The notes under the pieces are model-generated. The model had not been told where the DNA came from, searched no databases, and was given only the letters and a program-made list of their open reading frames with translations. From Gluconacetobacter diazotrophicus PA1 5 (GTDB lineage: Bacteria > Pseudomonadota > Alphaproteobacteria > Acetobacterales > Acetobacteraceae), in NCBI RefSeq assembly GCF_000067045.1, contig NC_010125.1, positions 3,388,001-3,452,000 of the forward strand: a stretch of 64,000 bases of DNA, given 5' to 3'. Made by a program: the position numbers and the translations under genes. Shown in pieces: positions 63,371 to 64,000 of this stretch (position 1 is its first letter; every line of letters starts with the position of its first letter).

Positions 63371-64000
63371 TCATTCGGATGCGTCGGGCGTCGGCAGGCG
63401 CGACAGCGGGAAGAAGACGTTGCGGCTCCACACCCCCAGGCAGGGCACGCCGCAACAGACCCCGGGGACCGCCAGGCCGCCAGTTCGTAATAGACGGCAC
63501 GGGCAATCCGGGCCTGGATGGGAAAGGCCCCGTCGCCGTCGCGCACATGCAGGTAGGGAACGGGGCCGCTGCCGCATTCCGCGCAGGGCACGTTCCAGTC
63601 GGCCTGGATCGGATGCTCCGGCCCGGCACAGACCACCAGATCCACATTGGTGCGGAAGGACAGTACCTGGCTGCGCCCGCACCCGGCCCAATGCAGTTCC
63701 ACGGCAACGAAGGGCGCATCCTCGACGGTGATCGTCCCACGCTCGGTCGGGGTCTGCATCCAGTACGCCCCCTCGGCATCCCGCGTCAGGACCGAGGCGA
63801 ACAGGCAGACCATCGGCTTGCGGCGGATCGGCGTGCCGCGATAGAGCCACGTCCCGTCGCGCTGCACCAGGAACGGCAACGCCCCGCAGGACCGCCCCGC
63901 CCCCCGCGGCCGCTCCGGAGGGGACGCGTGGGGGCCGGCGGCAGCCAGGGAGGAGCATTCCGCGCCGGCCAGATCGAAGGCGGCGTGCGTATTCTGATCG
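63371..64000 (-). pseudogene. DUF1285 family protein, frameshifted, partial at the right edge
   Basis: The frame runs in from beyond the right edge without a start and shows CGALPFLVQRDGTWLYRGTPI, LFASVLTRDAEGAYWMQTP and VEDAPFVAVELHWAG, typical of DUF1285. Near 63477 it breaks: ARAVYYELAAW is followed by nonsense, whereas another frame continues LAVPGVCCGVPCLGVWSRN and VFFPLSRLPTPDASE to a stop at 63371. Restoring one base in a GGC/GCC run would join them. The protein is unknown in function and commonly lies upstream of the nucleotidyltransferase gene. Without correction the broken frame ends at 63355. Confidence 0.7.

Overview
The window is very GC-rich bacterial chromosome with strong GC third-position bias and tightly packed, often overlapping genes. 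The gene content points to an alphaproteobacterium, and protein resemblance suggests the Acetobacteraceae (Gluconacetobacter/Komagataeibacter-like). Supporting genes are PhaR/PhaB polyhydroxybutyrate genes, a short Psd plus PssA, LptF-LptG-LptD-SurA-RsmA, yqeY-dnaG-rpoD, a DUF2125 protein and a DUF1285 protein. The genus is inferred; no rRNA or tRNA gene was recognised.

Layout. 1-1242 (-): cheW-cheR remnant of a chemotaxis or surface-signalling cluster, running off the left edge. 1419-6507 (+): small membrane protein, ftsEX, a YdcF-like protein, plsC and a DUF2125 protein. 6531-9720: polyhydroxyalkanoate block with phaR (-) facing a coiled-coil protein, a PhaC-like hydrolase with Cys nucleophile, and phaB (+). 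9748-13059: gloB (-), then a methyltransferase, psd and pssA (+) for phosphatidylethanolamine synthesis. 13017-20381 (-): aldo/keto reductase followed by a six-gene hyfB-C-E-F-G-I-like operon. This is the most unusual region: the large subunit lacks the NiFe cysteines, the antiporter-like subunits lack their usual lysines, none of the six products shows a lysine, and three genes carry frameshifts.

20416-23943 (-): holC and pepA, separated by a complete IS1182-type insertion sequence with a 4-bp target duplication and by a 128-bp terminal-inverted-repeat element. 24101-28027 (+): cysQ, a Sua5/TsaC protein, a coiled-coil membrane protein and a GlcD-type flavoprotein. 28107-35015 (+): lptF-lptG-lptD-surA-rsmA, an outer-membrane biogenesis operon. 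35061-43094 (-): cfa, rpsF-rpsR-rplI and yqeY-dnaG-rpoD-GNAT. 43239-49722 (+): carA (with an in-frame N-terminal helix-turn-helix), carB, greA and ilvA. 49761-50487 (+): a FitAB-type toxin-antitoxin pair behind an AT-rich inverted repeat. 50543-51838 (-): dodecin, upp, msrB. 51941-56890 (+): gpmI, a frameshifted envC-like gene, ctpA, rppH. 56874-64000 (-): Nudix hydrolase, EmrAB-type efflux pair behind a TetR-type palindrome, MsbA-like exporter, CCA-adding-type nucleotidyltransferase, and a frameshifted DUF1285 gene running off the right edge.

At least six small indels fall inside otherwise well-conserved coding regions (hyfB, hyfC, hyfG, envC, the DUF1285 gene, and a self-compensating pair in the ABC exporter). 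Most lie in or beside G/C runs, so sequence error is a serious alternative to real gene decay and should be settled first.
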